Positions 18,092-27,369 of a DNA stretch of 64,000 nucleotides are shown piece by piece (the first letter of the stretch is position 1; each line of letters starts with the position of its first letter). Made by a program: the position numbers and the translations under genes. The notes below the pieces were generated by a model. That model did no database searches. It worked only from the letters and a program-made list of their open reading frames with translations, and had not been told where the DNA came from. The stretch is from Hyphomicrobiales bacterium (lineage in GTDB: Bacteria; Pseudomonadota; Alphaproteobacteria; Rhizobiales; Rhizobiaceae), in contig PAPH01000049.1 in NCBI GenBank assembly GCA_002709005.1, positions 1 through 64,000 of the forward strand. The letters run 5' to 3'.

Positions 18092-20554
18092 ATGTTTCGA
18101 CTGATCGGCTATTTCTTCGGCATCGGCGCGGTGCTGTTCCTGATCGTTGCGGCCGGTGTCGCATGGTATCTCGGCGACATCACGAAGGATCTTCCGGACT
18201 ATGAGGTCCTCAACAGCTACGAGCCGCCGGTAACGACGCGCGTTCATGCCGCCGACGGCGAACTGATGGCCGAATATGCCTCGCAACGCCGGCTCTATCT
18301 TCCGATCCAGGCGGTTCCCGATCGCGTCAAGGCTGCCTTCATCTCCGCCGAGGACAAGAACTTCTACACCCATCCCGGCGTCGATCCGGTGGGCCTGTTC
18401 CGCGCCGTCGTGGTCAACATCCAGAACATGGGTTCCGGCCGCCGTCCGGTTGGCGCGTCGACCATCACCCAGCAGGTGGCAAAGAATTTCCTTCTGTCGT
18501 CCGACCAGACGATTTCGCGCAAGGCCAAGGAAGCCATTCTCTCCTTCCGCATCGAGCAGGCCTATTCGAAGGACCGCATTCTCGAACTCTATCTCAACGA
18601 GATCTTCTTCGGCATGAACTCCTACGGGATCGCCGGCGCCGCGCTCACCTATTTCAACAAGTCGGTCAACGAGCTGACGATTGCGGAGACCGCCTATCTG
18701 GCGGCCCTTCCAAAGGCGCCCGCGAACTACCACCCGTTCCGTCATGCCGAGCGCGCCGTCGAGGGCCGCAACTGGGTGATCGACCGCATGGTCGAAAACG
18801 GCTATGTGAGCGCCGCCGAGGGCGAGGATGCCAAGAAGCAGCCGCTGGGCGTGACCCCGCGCTCCTCGGGCTCCTATCTCTTCGCCTCGGAATATTTTGC
18901 CGAATCGGTGCGCCGCGAGCTTCTCGACCGCTACGGCGAGAAGGCGCTCTACGAGGGTGGTCTTTCGGTCCGCACCACGCTCGACCCGCATCTCCAGAGC
19001 CTGGCCCGCAAGGCGCTTCAGGATGGCCTGATCAATTTCGACGAGCGCCGCGGTTTCCGCGGACCCGTCACCACCGTCGACGTCTCCGACGACTGGGGTG
19101 CGGCGGTCGGCGAAGTCTCTCCGCTGCGCGACGTGCCCGAGTGGAAGCTCGCGGTGGTGCTTGCCGCGACCGCCCAGGATGTCGAGATCGGCCTGCGGCC
19201 CGAGCCCAAGGTTTCCGGCGCGGTCGGCGAGGAACGTGATACCGCCGTCATTCGTCCCGAGGACATGAAGTGGGCCTTCCGCGTCGATCGCGATGGCAAG
19301 CGCGGCACGGTCAAGACGCCCGATCAGGTTCTCTCGACCGGCGACGTGGTCTATGTCCAGCCGCGCGAGGACGATGAGGGCAATACCCGCTACCGCCTGC
19401 GCCAGCCGCCGAAGGTGCAGGGTGCGATGGTCGCGATGGACCCGCATACCGGCCGCGTGCTCGCCATGGTCGGCGGCTTCTCCTTCGCCCAGTCCGAATT
19501 CAACCGCGCCACCCAGGCGATGCGCCAGCCCGGTTCCTCCTTCAAGCCGTTCGTTTACGCAGCGGCGCTCGACAACGGCTATACGCCGGCTTCGGTGATC
19601 CTCGACGCCCCGATCGAGATCGTCTCCGGCGGCGAGGTCTGGCGGCCGAAGAACTATGGCGGCGGCTCGGCCGGCCCGTCGACCCTGCGTCTCGGCATAG
19701 AGAAATCGCGCAACCTGATGACCGTGCGCCTGGCCAAGGACATGGGCATGAACCTGGTCGCCGAATATGCCGAGCGCTTCGGCGTCTATGACGACATGCT
19801 GCCGGTGCTCGCCATGGCGCTGGGTTCGGGCGAGACGACCGTGATGCGCATGGTCTCGGCCTATTCGGTCATCGCCAATGGCGGCAAGCAGATCAAGCCA
19901 TCGCTGATCGACCGCATCCAGGACCGTTACGGCAAGACGATCTTCCGTCACGAGGAGCGCAAGTGCGATGCCTGCGTTGCCACCGCCTGGCTCAATCAGG
20001 ATGAGCCGGAAGTCATCGATGAGCGCGAACAGGTGCTCGACCCGATGACCTCCTACCAGATCACCTCGATGATGGAAGGCGTGGTCGAGCGCGGAACGGC
20101 GGCCAGCAAGGTCAATCTCGGCCGCCCCACAGCCGGCAAGACCGGCACCACCAACGAGGAGAAGGATGCCTGGTTCATCGGCTTCACCCCCGACCTCGTT
20201 GCCGGCGTCTTCATCGGCTATGACAACCCCACGCCGATGGGGCGCGGTGCCACCGGTGGCGCGCTCGCAGCTCCCGTCTTCAACGAGTTCATGAACGCTG
20301 CCGTCGAGGGCACGCGTCCCGTCGACTTCCGCATCCCCGAAGGCATGAAGCTGATCGCCATCAATCGCACCACCGGGATGGAAGCCTTCCCGGGCGAGCC
20401 GGGCACCATCATGGAAGCCTTCAAGCCGGGAACCGGACCGTCGGATGTCTATTCGGTGATCGGCATGGACGAGGTGGCGACAGGCGAGGAAATCCTCGAA
20501 ACCTCGCCACAGGCGAGCCAGGCGGTGACCTCCGGCTCGGGCGGCCTTTACTAG
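18092..20554 (+). CDS. mrcA: Penicillin-binding protein 1A (bifunctional transglycosylase/transpeptidase)
   Basis: An 820-residue class A PBP that polymerises and cross-links peptidoglycan. A single transmembrane anchor covers residues 5-27. The GT51 domain carries the catalytic E87 in SAEDKNFYTHPG and the ASTITQQVAKN motif. An OB-like insert (about residues 310-450) precedes the transpeptidase domain, which has S482-x-x-K485 (SSFK) and K683-T-G (KTGTTNE). The C-terminal 90 residues are tail. Length and domain order fit the rhizobial PBP1a. The start has no clear ribosome site, and a dyad overlaps the initiation region. It lies between the amidase gene and prfB on the same strand. Confidence 0.96.
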   Translation: MFRLIGYFFGIGAVLFLIVAAGVAWYLGDITKDLPDYEVLNSYEPPVTTRVHAADGELMAEYASQRRLYLPIQAVPDRVKAAFISAEDKNFYTHPGVDPVGLFRAVVVNIQNMGSGRRPVGASTITQQVAKNFLLSSDQTISRKAKEAILSFRIEQAYSKDRILELYLNEIFFGMNSYGIAGAALTYFNKSVNELTIAETAYLAALPKAPANYHPFRHAERAVEGRNWVIDRMVENGYVSAAEGEDAKKQPLGVTPRSSGSYLFASEYFAESVRRELLDRYGEKALYEGGLSVRTTLDPHLQSLARKALQDGLINFDERRGFRGPVTTVDVSDDWGAAVGEVSPLRDVPEWKLAVVLAATAQDVEIGLRPEPKVSGAVGEERDTAVIRPEDMKWAFRVDRDGKRGTVKTPDQVLSTGDVVYVQPREDDEGNTRYRLRQPPKVQGAMVAMDPHTGRVLAMVGGFSFAQSEFNRATQAMRQPGSSFKPFVYAAALDNGYTPASVILDAPIEIVSGGEVWRPKNYGGGSAGPSTLRLGIEKSRNLMTVRLAKDMGMNLVAEYAERFGVYDDMLPVLAMALGSGETTVMRMVSAYSVIANGGKQIKPSLIDRIQDRYGKTIFRHEERKCDACVATAWLNQDEPEVIDEREQVLDPMTSYQITSMMEGVVERGTAASKVNLGRPTAGKTGTTNEEKDAWFIGFTPDLVAGVFIGYDNPTPMGRGATGGALAAPVFNEFMNAAVEGTRPVDFRIPEGMKLIAINRTTGMEAFPGEPGTIMEAFKPGTGPSDVYSVIGMDEVATGEEILETSPQASQAVTSGSGGLY

Positions 20555-20570
20555 GGCCGGACGTTCTTGA

Positions 20571-20597
20571 AGCGGCCCCGTTTTCCGAGGGGCCGCT
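20571..20597 (+). terminator. Possible terminator after PBP1a
   Basis: AGCGGCCCC (20571-20579) pairs with GGGGCCGCT (20589-20597). There is no good U-run after it (CATCCTTT), so it could instead be an RNA-stabilising hairpin between mrcA and prfB. Confidence 0.45.
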
Positions 20598-20705
20598 CAT
20601 CCTTTACAACGCCCAGTGCCGACCTTATGGTCCGGCCCGCTCGCACCGGCGATCCGCCGGTCGAACCGTTTCCCCGTGAGATCGAAACGAAGGACAGAAT
20701 ACACC

Positions 20706-21834
20706 ATGCGTGCAGAGACACAGGATGTCGTCGACGAAATCAAGCAGGCCGTAAGCCTGCTGAGGAGGCATCTTTGACTGGGAACCGTCCCTGAAAAGAC
20801 TGGACTGGCTCAATGCGAAGGCCGAGGACGCCTCGCTCTGGGACGATCCGATGGAAGCCCAGAAGCTGATGCGCGAACGCCAGCAGCTCGAAGACGGCAT
20901 CAACGGCATCCGCCGGCTGGAGACGCAGCTCTCCGACAACCTCGAGCTCATCGAGCTCGGCGAGGCCGAGGACGACAAAGAGATCGTTTCGGAGGCCGAG
21001 GCCGCGCTCAAGGAGATGCGCACCGAGGTCAACCGGTTGCAGATCGAATCGCTCCTGTCGGGCGAGGCCGATTCCAACGACACCTATCTGGAAGTCCATT
21101 CCGGCGCCGGCGGCACCGAGAGCCAGGACTGGGCCAACATGCTGTTGCGCATGTATTCCCGCTGGGCCGAGCAGCACGGCATGAAGATCGAGGTGCTGGA
21201 AGTCCATGACGGCGAAGAGGCGGGCATCAAGTCCGCGACGCTCCTGATCAAGGGCCACAACGCCTATGGCTGGCTGAAGACGGAAGCGGGCGTGCACCGC
21301 CTGGTCCGCATCTCGCCCTATGACAGTGCTGCGCGCCGGCATACCTCGTTTTCCTCGATCGACGTCTATCCGGTGATCGACGATACGATCCAGATCGACA
21401 TCAACGAGAGCGACTGCCGCATCGACACTTATCGTTCCTCGGGTGCGGGCGGCCAGCACGTCAACACCACCGACTCGGCCGTGCGCATCACCCACATCCC
21501 GACCGGCATCGTGGTGCAGTGCCAGCAGGAACGATCGCAGCACAAGAACCGCGCCAAGGCCTGGGACATGCTGCGCGCCCGTCTCTACGAGGCCGAACTG
21601 CAGAAGCGCGAGGAAGCGGCCAACGCCGAGAACGCCACCAAGACCGATATCGGCTGGGGCCACCAGATCCGCTCCTACGTCCTCCAGCCCTACCAGCTGG
21701 TCAAGGACCTTCGGACCGGCACGGAGAGCACCAGCCCGCAGAACGTGCTCGACGGCGATCTGGACGCGTTCATGGAAGCGGCACTCGCCCAGCGCGTCTA
21801 TGGCGGCGGCGAGGCGGTCGAGGATATCGATTAG
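20706..21834 (+). CDS. prfB: Peptide chain release factor 2 with programmed +1 frameshift
   Basis: RF2 recognises UGA and UAA stops and triggers peptide release. The gene is read as 20706-20774, then +1 to 20776-21834, giving 375 residues. The first 23 codons end in CTT followed by an in-frame TGA (20775-20777), with the Shine-Dalgarno-like AGGAGG at 20763-20768 just before. This is the classical autoregulatory site: scarce RF2 leads to slippage on CTT TGA C and full-length product. After the shift the protein runs [13 protein letters not shown]. The stop-recognition region has SPYDS and the catalytic GGQ is at residues 248-250. An annotator that ignores the shift would start the gene downstream (about 20851) and lose the N-terminal helices. 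A terminator follows. Confidence 0.97.
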
Positions 21835-21861
21835 AACCCGAAGCTATCATATGCGAGACGA

Positions 21862-21904
21862 GGAAAACCCCGCCGGAGGCTATACGGCGGGGTTTTCCTT
21901 TTTT
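21862..21904 (+). terminator. Rho-independent terminator after prfB
   Basis: GGAAAACCCCGCCG (21862-21875) pairs with CGGCGGGGTTTTCC (21885-21898), loop of nine bases, followed by six T. A long perfect stem with a good U-run. Confidence 0.93.
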
Positions 21905-22059
21905 ACGCGGTCTCGAATGTGCCGGCCCGGCAGGACCGATCCCGCGCAAACGGGCTCGCTAGGACGAACCCCTCCGTTTCACCTGCCTGTCCGCTTGATG
22001 GGAAGTGAAACGGTTCCATCCGGCCGGGGAGGGGCGCCCGGCCGGATCTCGGGCCGCAA

Positions 22060-22320
22060 TCAGTTGATCACGGTCACCGTGTCGGCCATGTTTTTCGAGG
22101 CCTTCTTCTCCCAGGAGATCTTCACCTTCTCGCCGGCCTTCAGTTTCGACTGCTGATAGCTCTTCGGCAGCATGTAGGTGCTGCCATTGTCGAGCGTGAC
22201 GCTGTGCGCCTTGGCGTCGAGCGACTTGACCGTGCCGGTGGCCGTCATCGTCGAGGCGAAGGCGGCCATCGGGGAGAGGGCGAGGACAGTGGCGGTGGTG
22301 AGGGTGAGAAGAGTGCGCAT
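22060..22320 (-). CDS. DUF1344 domain-containing exported protein
   Basis: An 86-residue secreted protein: signal peptide to about residue 22 (LALSPMAAFA), then a small beta domain with ATGTVKSLDAKAHSVTLDNGSTYMLP and a lysine-rich KISWEKKA segment. This matches DUF1344, a rhizobial family of small periplasmic proteins of unknown function. I start at ATG 22320 because GGAG lies seven bases before it; a longer frame to 22374 has no such site. Confidence 0.85.
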   Translation of the reverse strand: MRTLLTLTTATVLALSPMAAFASTMTATGTVKSLDAKAHSVTLDNGSTYMLPKSYQQSKLKAGEKVKISWEKKASKNMADTVTVIN

Positions 22321-22625
22321 GGCGAAACTCCTTGGATTGCCGGCCGACCGGATCGTCAGGATGTCACGGCTCAAGCCGGCGGGTCTTCGAAACCGTCTGG
22401 CTCTGTCGCGTCGCGGGAAACTCCCGCCGGCAGGGTCCGGCTTCGGGACATAGCGATACGCCCGGAAAACGGCCCTCTCAAATGAAAGATATTTAATTTT
22501 GCTGGCCGCGGGATCGCCGCAATTTGCGGGGGTGGGGGTGATCGGCGGGAATCCTCATTGCTGATGGAGTTCAACCGATGTTGGCTTCCGCTCGCGTATC
22601 GCCTTTTTTGCGCTCGGCCATTCTC
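22321..22625. other. Intergenic region between DUF1344 and PfpI genes
   Basis: About 305 bases with no gene I can support. An AT-rich patch (22479-22502) may be the DUF1344 promoter on the minus strand. A 13-base dyad, CCGCAA T TTGCGG, lies at 22517-22529; it has no U-run and could be an operator or a small hairpin downstream of the PfpI gene. Confidence 0.5.
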
Positions 22626-23189
22626 TTAACTCGAATGCTCTGCGCCGAGCATGCTTTTCAACTCTTCTGCCTTCTGGGGATCGAGCCCCGCTGCCGCGAG
22701 GACTTCGCTTGCGAAGCTCGCAGGGGCAGGGGCCGGAGCAGTGATAATGTCCTTGTCGCGAATGGCCTTCGGCTCATCGACGTACTTACGTGTGCCCGAG
22801 TACGACTCGACGTATTTCCCGAGATAATGAGGCCCGTTAGATGTGTGGCTGACATCATCGAGCATCCCGGCACGGGCCAAGGCGATCGTTCCACCGCAAA
22901 TGCCAGCGATGATGCAACCTGCATCACGCGCTTGTCTCAACTTTTCGCCAATGTCCAAGCCATCGTCAGCCTCGAAAGCAGGACCCCCGCAAACGACGAC
23001 GACGCTATCTTCCGGTGCTTCGAACCTCGCAGTCTCGGCAATAGGCAAGCCTGCGGCGGAGGAAAGAGCGCCCCCCTTGGGAGATACGAAACGGAACTCC
23101 GCTCCGTAAAAGGCATGGCCAGCACCGCACAAGGGTGCAATTTCCCAATCAGAATAACCGTCTGTGAGGACAACTGTGATGGGGTGCAT
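22626..23189 (-). CDS. DJ-1/PfpI family protein
   Basis: A 187-residue protein of the DJ-1/PfpI (class I glutamine amidotransferase-like) superfamily. The N-terminal VVLTDGYSDWEIAPL carries the acidic residue that partners the nucleophile, and the nucleophile elbow is AGICGGTIALARAG near residue 105. A second motif VVVCGGPAFE is at about 77-86. Relatives act as chaperones, deglycases or proteases; the exact role is unknown. AAAGGA precedes ATG 23189. Its base composition looks somewhat less GC-rich than neighbouring core genes, suggesting possible acquisition. A second, distinct PfpI protein is encoded at 27370. Confidence 0.85.
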   Translation of the reverse strand: MHPITVVLTDGYSDWEIAPLCGAGHAFYGAEFRFVSPKGGALSSAAGLPIAETARFEAPEDSVVVVCGGPAFEADDGLDIGEKLRQARDAGCIIAGICGGTIALARAGMLDDVSHTSNGPHYLGKYVESYSGTRKYVDEPKAIRDKDIITAPAPAPASFASEVLAAAGLDPQKAEELKSMLGAEHSS

Positions 23190-23674
23190 TGATGATCCTT
23201 TCGGCTTCCCAAGTTTTCGACGATAACACCCAATATCAAGCTGTGAATGGTCGGTCGGGTTCCATGCCTTCGGGGAAGCGCAAAGTATGTATGCCTGCTC
23301 GAAGGCTACTGCGACCGAAGATGAAAGACTGCGGTGGGGTCTTGTAAGGAAGGGCTGCTTTTCCCATTTCAGCCCCAAGGCCGGACGGGCGGCTTACGGC
23401 CCCAATTCAGCCGGTCCGTTTGAGGCACCCCAGCGGTCCCCTGCGTGACCCGAATCTCCCCCGCCTTCCACTCCCGCGCCCGTTTTTTCCTCCCGGCGTC
23501 AAATAACGCAATAATCCACTAGCGTCGGGAATTCCGCCCTCGCACCCGCAATGCTATCACTTCCGGGAACCGTGATCGCCTTTCGGCGTTACGGTCTCTC
23601 GCGTCGGGGCGGCATGGGCCGGTCCGTCATCTGCTTGAACCGGTACGCGTCCCCGGCAAGCCGAGGGACCGGTC
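23190..23674. other. Divergent intergenic region, PfpI / SLC13
   Basis: About 485 bases without a supportable gene. It should hold the promoters of the PfpI gene (minus) and the SLC13 gene (plus). An AT-richer patch near 23500-23520 is the only candidate promoter on the plus side. No repeats or RNA gene recognised. Confidence 0.5.
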
Positions 23675-25447
23675 GTGATCGCGTTCATTCAGACCTATGA
23701 GGCGTATATCGCCCTTGGCATTCTGCTTCTCCTTTTCCTCGCCTTCCTGTCCGAACGCTACAGCCCGGAAATCACCGCCGCGGGGGCTGCGGCGCTGTTC
23801 GTGGCCCTGGGCTTCGTCGACACGAAGGAGGTGATGGGCGTCTTCTCCAATTCCGCGCCGATCACGATTGCCGCCATGTTCATCATCTCCGCGGCCCTGG
23901 TGCGCACAGGCGTGCTGGAAAAGGTCTCGGACATGGTGATGTCGACGGCGAGTGCCCGGCCGGTGCTTGCGATCGCCGCCTTCCTTGTTCTCACCGCGGC
24001 CGCCTCGGCCTTCATCAACAACACGCCGCTGGTGCTGTTCCTGATCCCGATCGTCGTGAAGCTTGCGAGTGCCGCGCGGCTGGCGCCCACCCGGCTGCTG
24101 ATCCCGCTGTCCTACGCGGCCATTCTCGGCGGCACCTGTTCGCTGATCGGCACCTCCACCAACCTGCTGGTCGACGGCGTGGCGCGCGAGGCCGGACTGG
24201 CGCCGTTCTCGATCTTCGAAATCACGCCCGTGGGCATCGTCGCGGCCACCGTGGGCGGAGGACTGATGCTGCTGCTCGGGCCGTGGCTTCTGCCGAACCG
24301 GGAGGCGCAGAACGTCGACCGGCTGCTGAGCGAATCGGAATTCCTCTCCGAAGTGACGATCGTCGATGCCGACGCCTACAAGGACAGGACGCTGGCCGAG
24401 ATCGCCGACTTCAATCTGTCCGGCCTGCGCATCCTGGGGCTTCGCAGAAGCGGAGAAATCCATCGCACCAATATCGGCGAGATGGAGCTGATGAAGGGAG
24501 ACGCGCTCATCGTCATGGGCTCGACCTCGGAGATTCTCACCCTCAATACCAACCCGGCGGTTCTGGTCGGCCGCCGCCGCGCCGGGGATCCCCATGGCGT
24601 GCTGGTGGAGGCCGTTGTTGCGCCCGCCAAGCGCGATTCGGGTTCACGCATCGCCGATCTCGGCCTGGGCCGGCGTTTCGGCGTCCGTGTGCTCGGCGCG
24701 CACCGCCACAGGCATATCGCCGGTCCCGATCTCGGAAATGTCCGCCTGAGACCCGCCGACAAGCTTCTGCTGGAAGGCCCGCCGGAAGGGTTCGACCAGC
24801 TGTCGGAAGAGGCGGCGCTGGTCTCCGTGTCGCGGCCGACGGGGCGGGAATACCGCCGCTCGCGCGCGCCGCTGGCGCTGATCGCGATTGCTGCGGTCGT
24901 CGGCCTTGCGGCCTTCGGGCTGGCGGATATCGGCATTCTCGCGATGATCGCGGTCGCGGTGCTTCTGATCTTCCGCTGCATGGATCCCGACGAGGCCTGG
25001 AGTTCGATCAATGGCGGCATTCTCGTCCTAATCTTCGCCATGCTGATCGTCGGCAAGGCGCTCGAGAATTCAGGTGCCGTCTCCCTGATCGTCGAGGTGC
25101 TGACGCCCTGGTTCAAGGACCTGCCGCCGATCCTCGTGCTCGCGGCGTTTTACGCGCTGTCCTCTTTCCTGACCGAAGTGGTCACCAACAACGCCGTCGC
25201 GGTGGTGCTGACGCCGCTCGCCATCGCGCTCGGAACGGAGATCGGGCTTGATCCGCGCAGCCTGGTGATCGCCGTCATGTTCGGAGCGAGCGCCAGTTTC
25301 GCCACCCCGATCGGCTACCAGACCAACACGCTCGTCTATGGTGCCGCGAACTACCGCTTCGCCGATTTCCTGCGCATCGGCGTCCCGATGAATATCATCG
25401 TCGGCATCGCCACCGTGATGGCGATCAGTGTCTTTTTCGGAATCTAG
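23675..25447 (+). CDS. SLC13 family permease with central TrkA-C (RCK_C) domains
   Basis: A 590-residue inner-membrane transporter of the divalent anion:sodium symporter class. About five hydrophobic helices precede residue 210, two soluble TrkA-C-like domains occupy about 215-375 (each with GLRRSGEI or GAHRHRHI after a VTIVDAD-type strand), and six or more helices follow. The family signatures NNTPLVLFLIPI and the repeated TNNAVAVVLTPLAIALG are the sodium/anion-binding hairpins of the two halves; IGTSTNLLVDG matches too. The substrate could be sulfate, a dicarboxylate or another anion. GTG 23675 starts it, after GAGGG. It is next to a cupin/LysR pair, but a functional link is not shown. Confidence 0.9.
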   Translation: MIAFIQTYEAYIALGILLLLFLAFLSERYSPEITAAGAAALFVALGFVDTKEVMGVFSNSAPITIAAMFIISAALVRTGVLEKVSDMVMSTASARPVLAIAAFLVLTAAASAFINNTPLVLFLIPIVVKLASAARLAPTRLLIPLSYAAILGGTCSLIGTSTNLLVDGVAREAGLAPFSIFEITPVGIVAATVGGGLMLLLGPWLLPNREAQNVDRLLSESEFLSEVTIVDADAYKDRTLAEIADFNLSGLRILGLRRSGEIHRTNIGEMELMKGDALIVMGSTSEILTLNTNPAVLVGRRRAGDPHGVLVEAVVAPAKRDSGSRIADLGLGRRFGVRVLGAHRHRHIAGPDLGNVRLRPADKLLLEGPPEGFDQLSEEAALVSVSRPTGREYRRSRAPLALIAIAAVVGLAAFGLADIGILAMIAVAVLLIFRCMDPDEAWSSINGGILVLIFAMLIVGKALENSGAVSLIVEVLTPWFKDLPPILVLAAFYALSSFLTEVVTNNAVAVVLTPLAIALGTEIGLDPRSLVIAVMFGASASFATPIGYQTNTLVYGAANYRFADFLRIGVPMNIIVGIATVMAISVFFGI

Positions 25448-25514
25448 GTCGAAAACTTTATGTTGTAGCGGCGTCGGCCCGCGCAGAGACTGCAGTCTTC
25501 AGAGCCAGGGAAGG

Positions 25515-25540
25515 AGCGGGCAGGAGACGGCCTGCCCGCT
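25515..25540. terminator. Hairpin between convergent SLC13 and cupin genes
   Basis: AGCGGGCAGG (25515-25524) pairs exactly with CCTGCCCGCT (25531-25540) around a six-base loop. There is no U-run on either side, so it is a weak or rho-assisted terminator at best. Its place between convergent stops supports that reading. Confidence 0.5.
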
Positions 25541-25549
25541 GCCATTGCT

Positions 25550-26011
25550 TCAAGCGGCGGGAGCAACCGGCGGGCCTGTGAACCTGCTGCCATACCCGCT
25601 CGCCAGCGCGTCAATTTCGGTTCGGTGCTGCGGAATTTGCAGGCCGCGTTGGGCGGCAGCGGCAAAGAAGCTCTCGAAGCCGCCCGGCGTCAGGCAGGTG
25701 ATGAATCGCGCCGGCGTCTCGCTGAGGATGAAGAAGCCGTGTTCCTTTCCGCGCGGGATGAAGACGGTGTCGCCCGAGCGACGCACGAAGCTTTCCCCCT
25801 CGAGCCAGAACTGGACCTCGCCCGCGACGATATGAATGATCTCGTCTTCGTTGAGATGGACATGCCGCGGCGGGCCGGTTCTCGGCTTGCTGATTGCGGA
25901 GAACATGCCGAGCAGGCCGTTCGTCTCCTCGGGAGTGATCAGGATTTTATAGACGGAGTTGAGCCAGTTCACGGTGGTGCCGGCAGGATAGCAATCGACG
26001 TTGGGATACAT
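25550..26011 (-). CDS. Cupin domain-containing protein
   Basis: A 153-residue single-domain cupin. The first cupin motif is seen in PRHVHLNEDEIIHIVAGEVQFWLEG (two histidines and a glutamate that would bind a metal) and the second in PRGKEHGFFILSETPARF. Such proteins may be dioxygenases, isomerases or sensors; no substrate can be assigned. I start at ATG 26011 after AAGGGA; a TTG at 26029 is in frame. It is divergent from a LysR-type regulator, so that regulator probably controls it. Confidence 0.87.
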   Translation of the reverse strand: MYPNVDCYPAGTTVNWLNSVYKILITPEETNGLLGMFSAISKPRTGPPRHVHLNEDEIIHIVAGEVQFWLEGESFVRRSGDTVFIPRGKEHGFFILSETPARFITCLTPGGFESFFAAAAQRGLQIPQHRTEIDALASGYGSRFTGPPVAPAA

Positions 26012-26118
26012 CGCGTTCGTCCCTTGCAAGTTGTGTGTAGCGGATCAGATCGATGCCGGCCGGCTTCTTGGCGAGACATATGGTCGAGAGAGGCGTATAA
26101 TTGAAATTGATTGTTGCT

Positions 26119-26129
26119 ATACCGGGTAT
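26119..26129. promoter_or_regulatory. Palindrome ATACCGGGTAT in the cupin/LysR intergenic region
   Basis: ATACC G GGTAT is a perfect odd palindrome 8 bases before the LysR gene ATG (26137). It follows an AT-rich stretch (26096-26120). LysR-type regulators usually bind interrupted dyads in the space between themselves and a divergent target, so this is a candidate autoregulatory site. Not tested. Confidence 0.35.
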
Positions 26130-26136
26130 TGGCGCG

Positions 26137-27111
26137 ATGAATTTCCAGAGCTTTGATCTCAACCTCCTTCGCATTCTCGACAGTTTGTTGATCCTCAGAA
26201 ACACGACGCGTGTTGGCGAGGCTGTGGGGCTCAGCCAGCCGGCGGTGAGCGCGGCGCTGCGTCGCCTGAGAGATGTGCTCGGTGATCCCATTCTCGTCCG
26301 GGAGGGCAATCTTCTGGTTCCGACGGACTTCGCGCTTTCGCTTCAGGAGCCGGTCCATTCCGCTCTTCTGATGCTTGAGGATGCGCTGTCGGGGGGCGGC
26401 GGCTTCGATCCCGCACGCCTCGACCGGAGCTTCGTCATCGCAGCATCCGACTATTTCCAGGAAATGCTCATCCCGAAATTGGCCGCATCGCTGTCGGCGG
26501 CGGCGCCCAATGTCAGATTGAAAGTCTTGCCGCCCCGCAGCCGCGACCTTGCGGCGATGCTGACCAGCGGAAGCTTCGACCTGGCTCTCTCAATCGACGT
26601 CGAAACACCAGGCTGGATTACGCGTATGCCCGTCTTCCGCGCGTCCAATGCCGTGGTCGCGCGCCGTGGGCATCCCTATCTTGGTGGTTTGCAGTGGGGC
26701 GATCGCCTGCCGCTCGATGTCTTTTGCGGGCTGCCGCATGTCATCTTTTCCGTGAACGAGGAGTTCGCGCATATGGAAGATGCCGCGCTTGCCCGGCTGG
26801 ACCGTAGCAGACATGTCCAATTGAGTGTCGCCGGTTATCATGGTGTCGGCCGCGCCGTGGCGGAAAGCGACCTTCTGGGCGTGCTGCCCACGCGTTTCGC
26901 ACTCTCCGTGGCCAAAATGGCTGGCATCAGTGTATTTCGTCTTCCTTTCGACGAGCCTCTGATCGGCATGTTTCTCTATTGGCGTGAACGTGAAACCAGG
27001 AGCCGGGAGCTGAGCTGGCTGCGCAACATGATTGTCGAACAGCTCGCTCCGTTTGATGAAACAAACGCACCGGTTACCGACGCGGAATTCAGCCTGGCGT
27101 CTCGGGAGTGA
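26137..27111 (+). CDS. LysR family transcriptional regulator
   Basis: A 324-residue LysR-type regulator. The winged helix-turn-helix is at residues 5-62 (NLLRILDSLLILRNTTRVGEAVGLSQPAVSAALRRLRDVLGDPILVRE), followed by a linker helix and the periplasmic-binding-like effector domain (from about residue 90, FVIAASDYFQEMLIP). The HTH context SFDLNLL and the inserted FALSL resemble the NodD/LeuO-like branch. I use ATG 26137; the frame extends to 26101 but lacks family residues. It is divergent from the cupin gene, its most likely target. Confidence 0.92.
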   Translation: MNFQSFDLNLLRILDSLLILRNTTRVGEAVGLSQPAVSAALRRLRDVLGDPILVREGNLLVPTDFALSLQEPVHSALLMLEDALSGGGGFDPARLDRSFVIAASDYFQEMLIPKLAASLSAAAPNVRLKVLPPRSRDLAAMLTSGSFDLALSIDVETPGWITRMPVFRASNAVVARRGHPYLGGLQWGDRLPLDVFCGLPHVIFSVNEEFAHMEDAALARLDRSRHVQLSVAGYHGVGRAVAESDLLGVLPTRFALSVAKMAGISVFRLPFDEPLIGMFLYWRERETRSRELSWLRNMIVEQLAPFDETNAPVTDAEFSLASRE

Positions 27112-27321
27112 GGACGTAATCGCCGCATATTGCCGGATGGTTCGCCTGGTTTCCGATCCATGATCCGAGAGGGCCGAAAGTGCTTGTCCCGCGAGCACAT
27201 CTCCCGGATGCCGGCATCGGGCTTCTGCCAGTTGCGATGACGAAATCGATGGGTTCGCAGACATGCTCCCATCCCTCGTTGCTGATCGCCCTGCCGTACT
27301 CGTTGTTGAGAGTGGGATAAT

Positions 27322-27345
27322 AAAAAGGGCGGCCGAAGCCGCCCT
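27322..27345 (-). terminator. Rho-independent terminator of the second PfpI gene
   Basis: AGGGCGGC (27326-27333), loop CGAA, GCCGCCCT (27338-27345). A-run at 27322-27326 gives the U-run on the minus strand. It lies about 25 bases beyond the stop of the PfpI-type gene at 27370. Confidence 0.9.
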
Positions 27346-27369
27346 CTATCATTTCTCGGAACGTAGCGA

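Noticed and set aside
18005-19951. A 648-codon open frame antisense to PBP1a
   Set aside because: No domain, high Gly/Arg/His, and the plus strand carries the SSFK and KTGT motifs of PBP1a.
27089-27352. An 87-codon frame between the LysR and PfpI genes
   Set aside because: Its ATG falls inside the terminator hairpin of the PfpI gene, there is no ribosome site, and no family is recognised. It could be a worn gene fragment, but I cannot support it.
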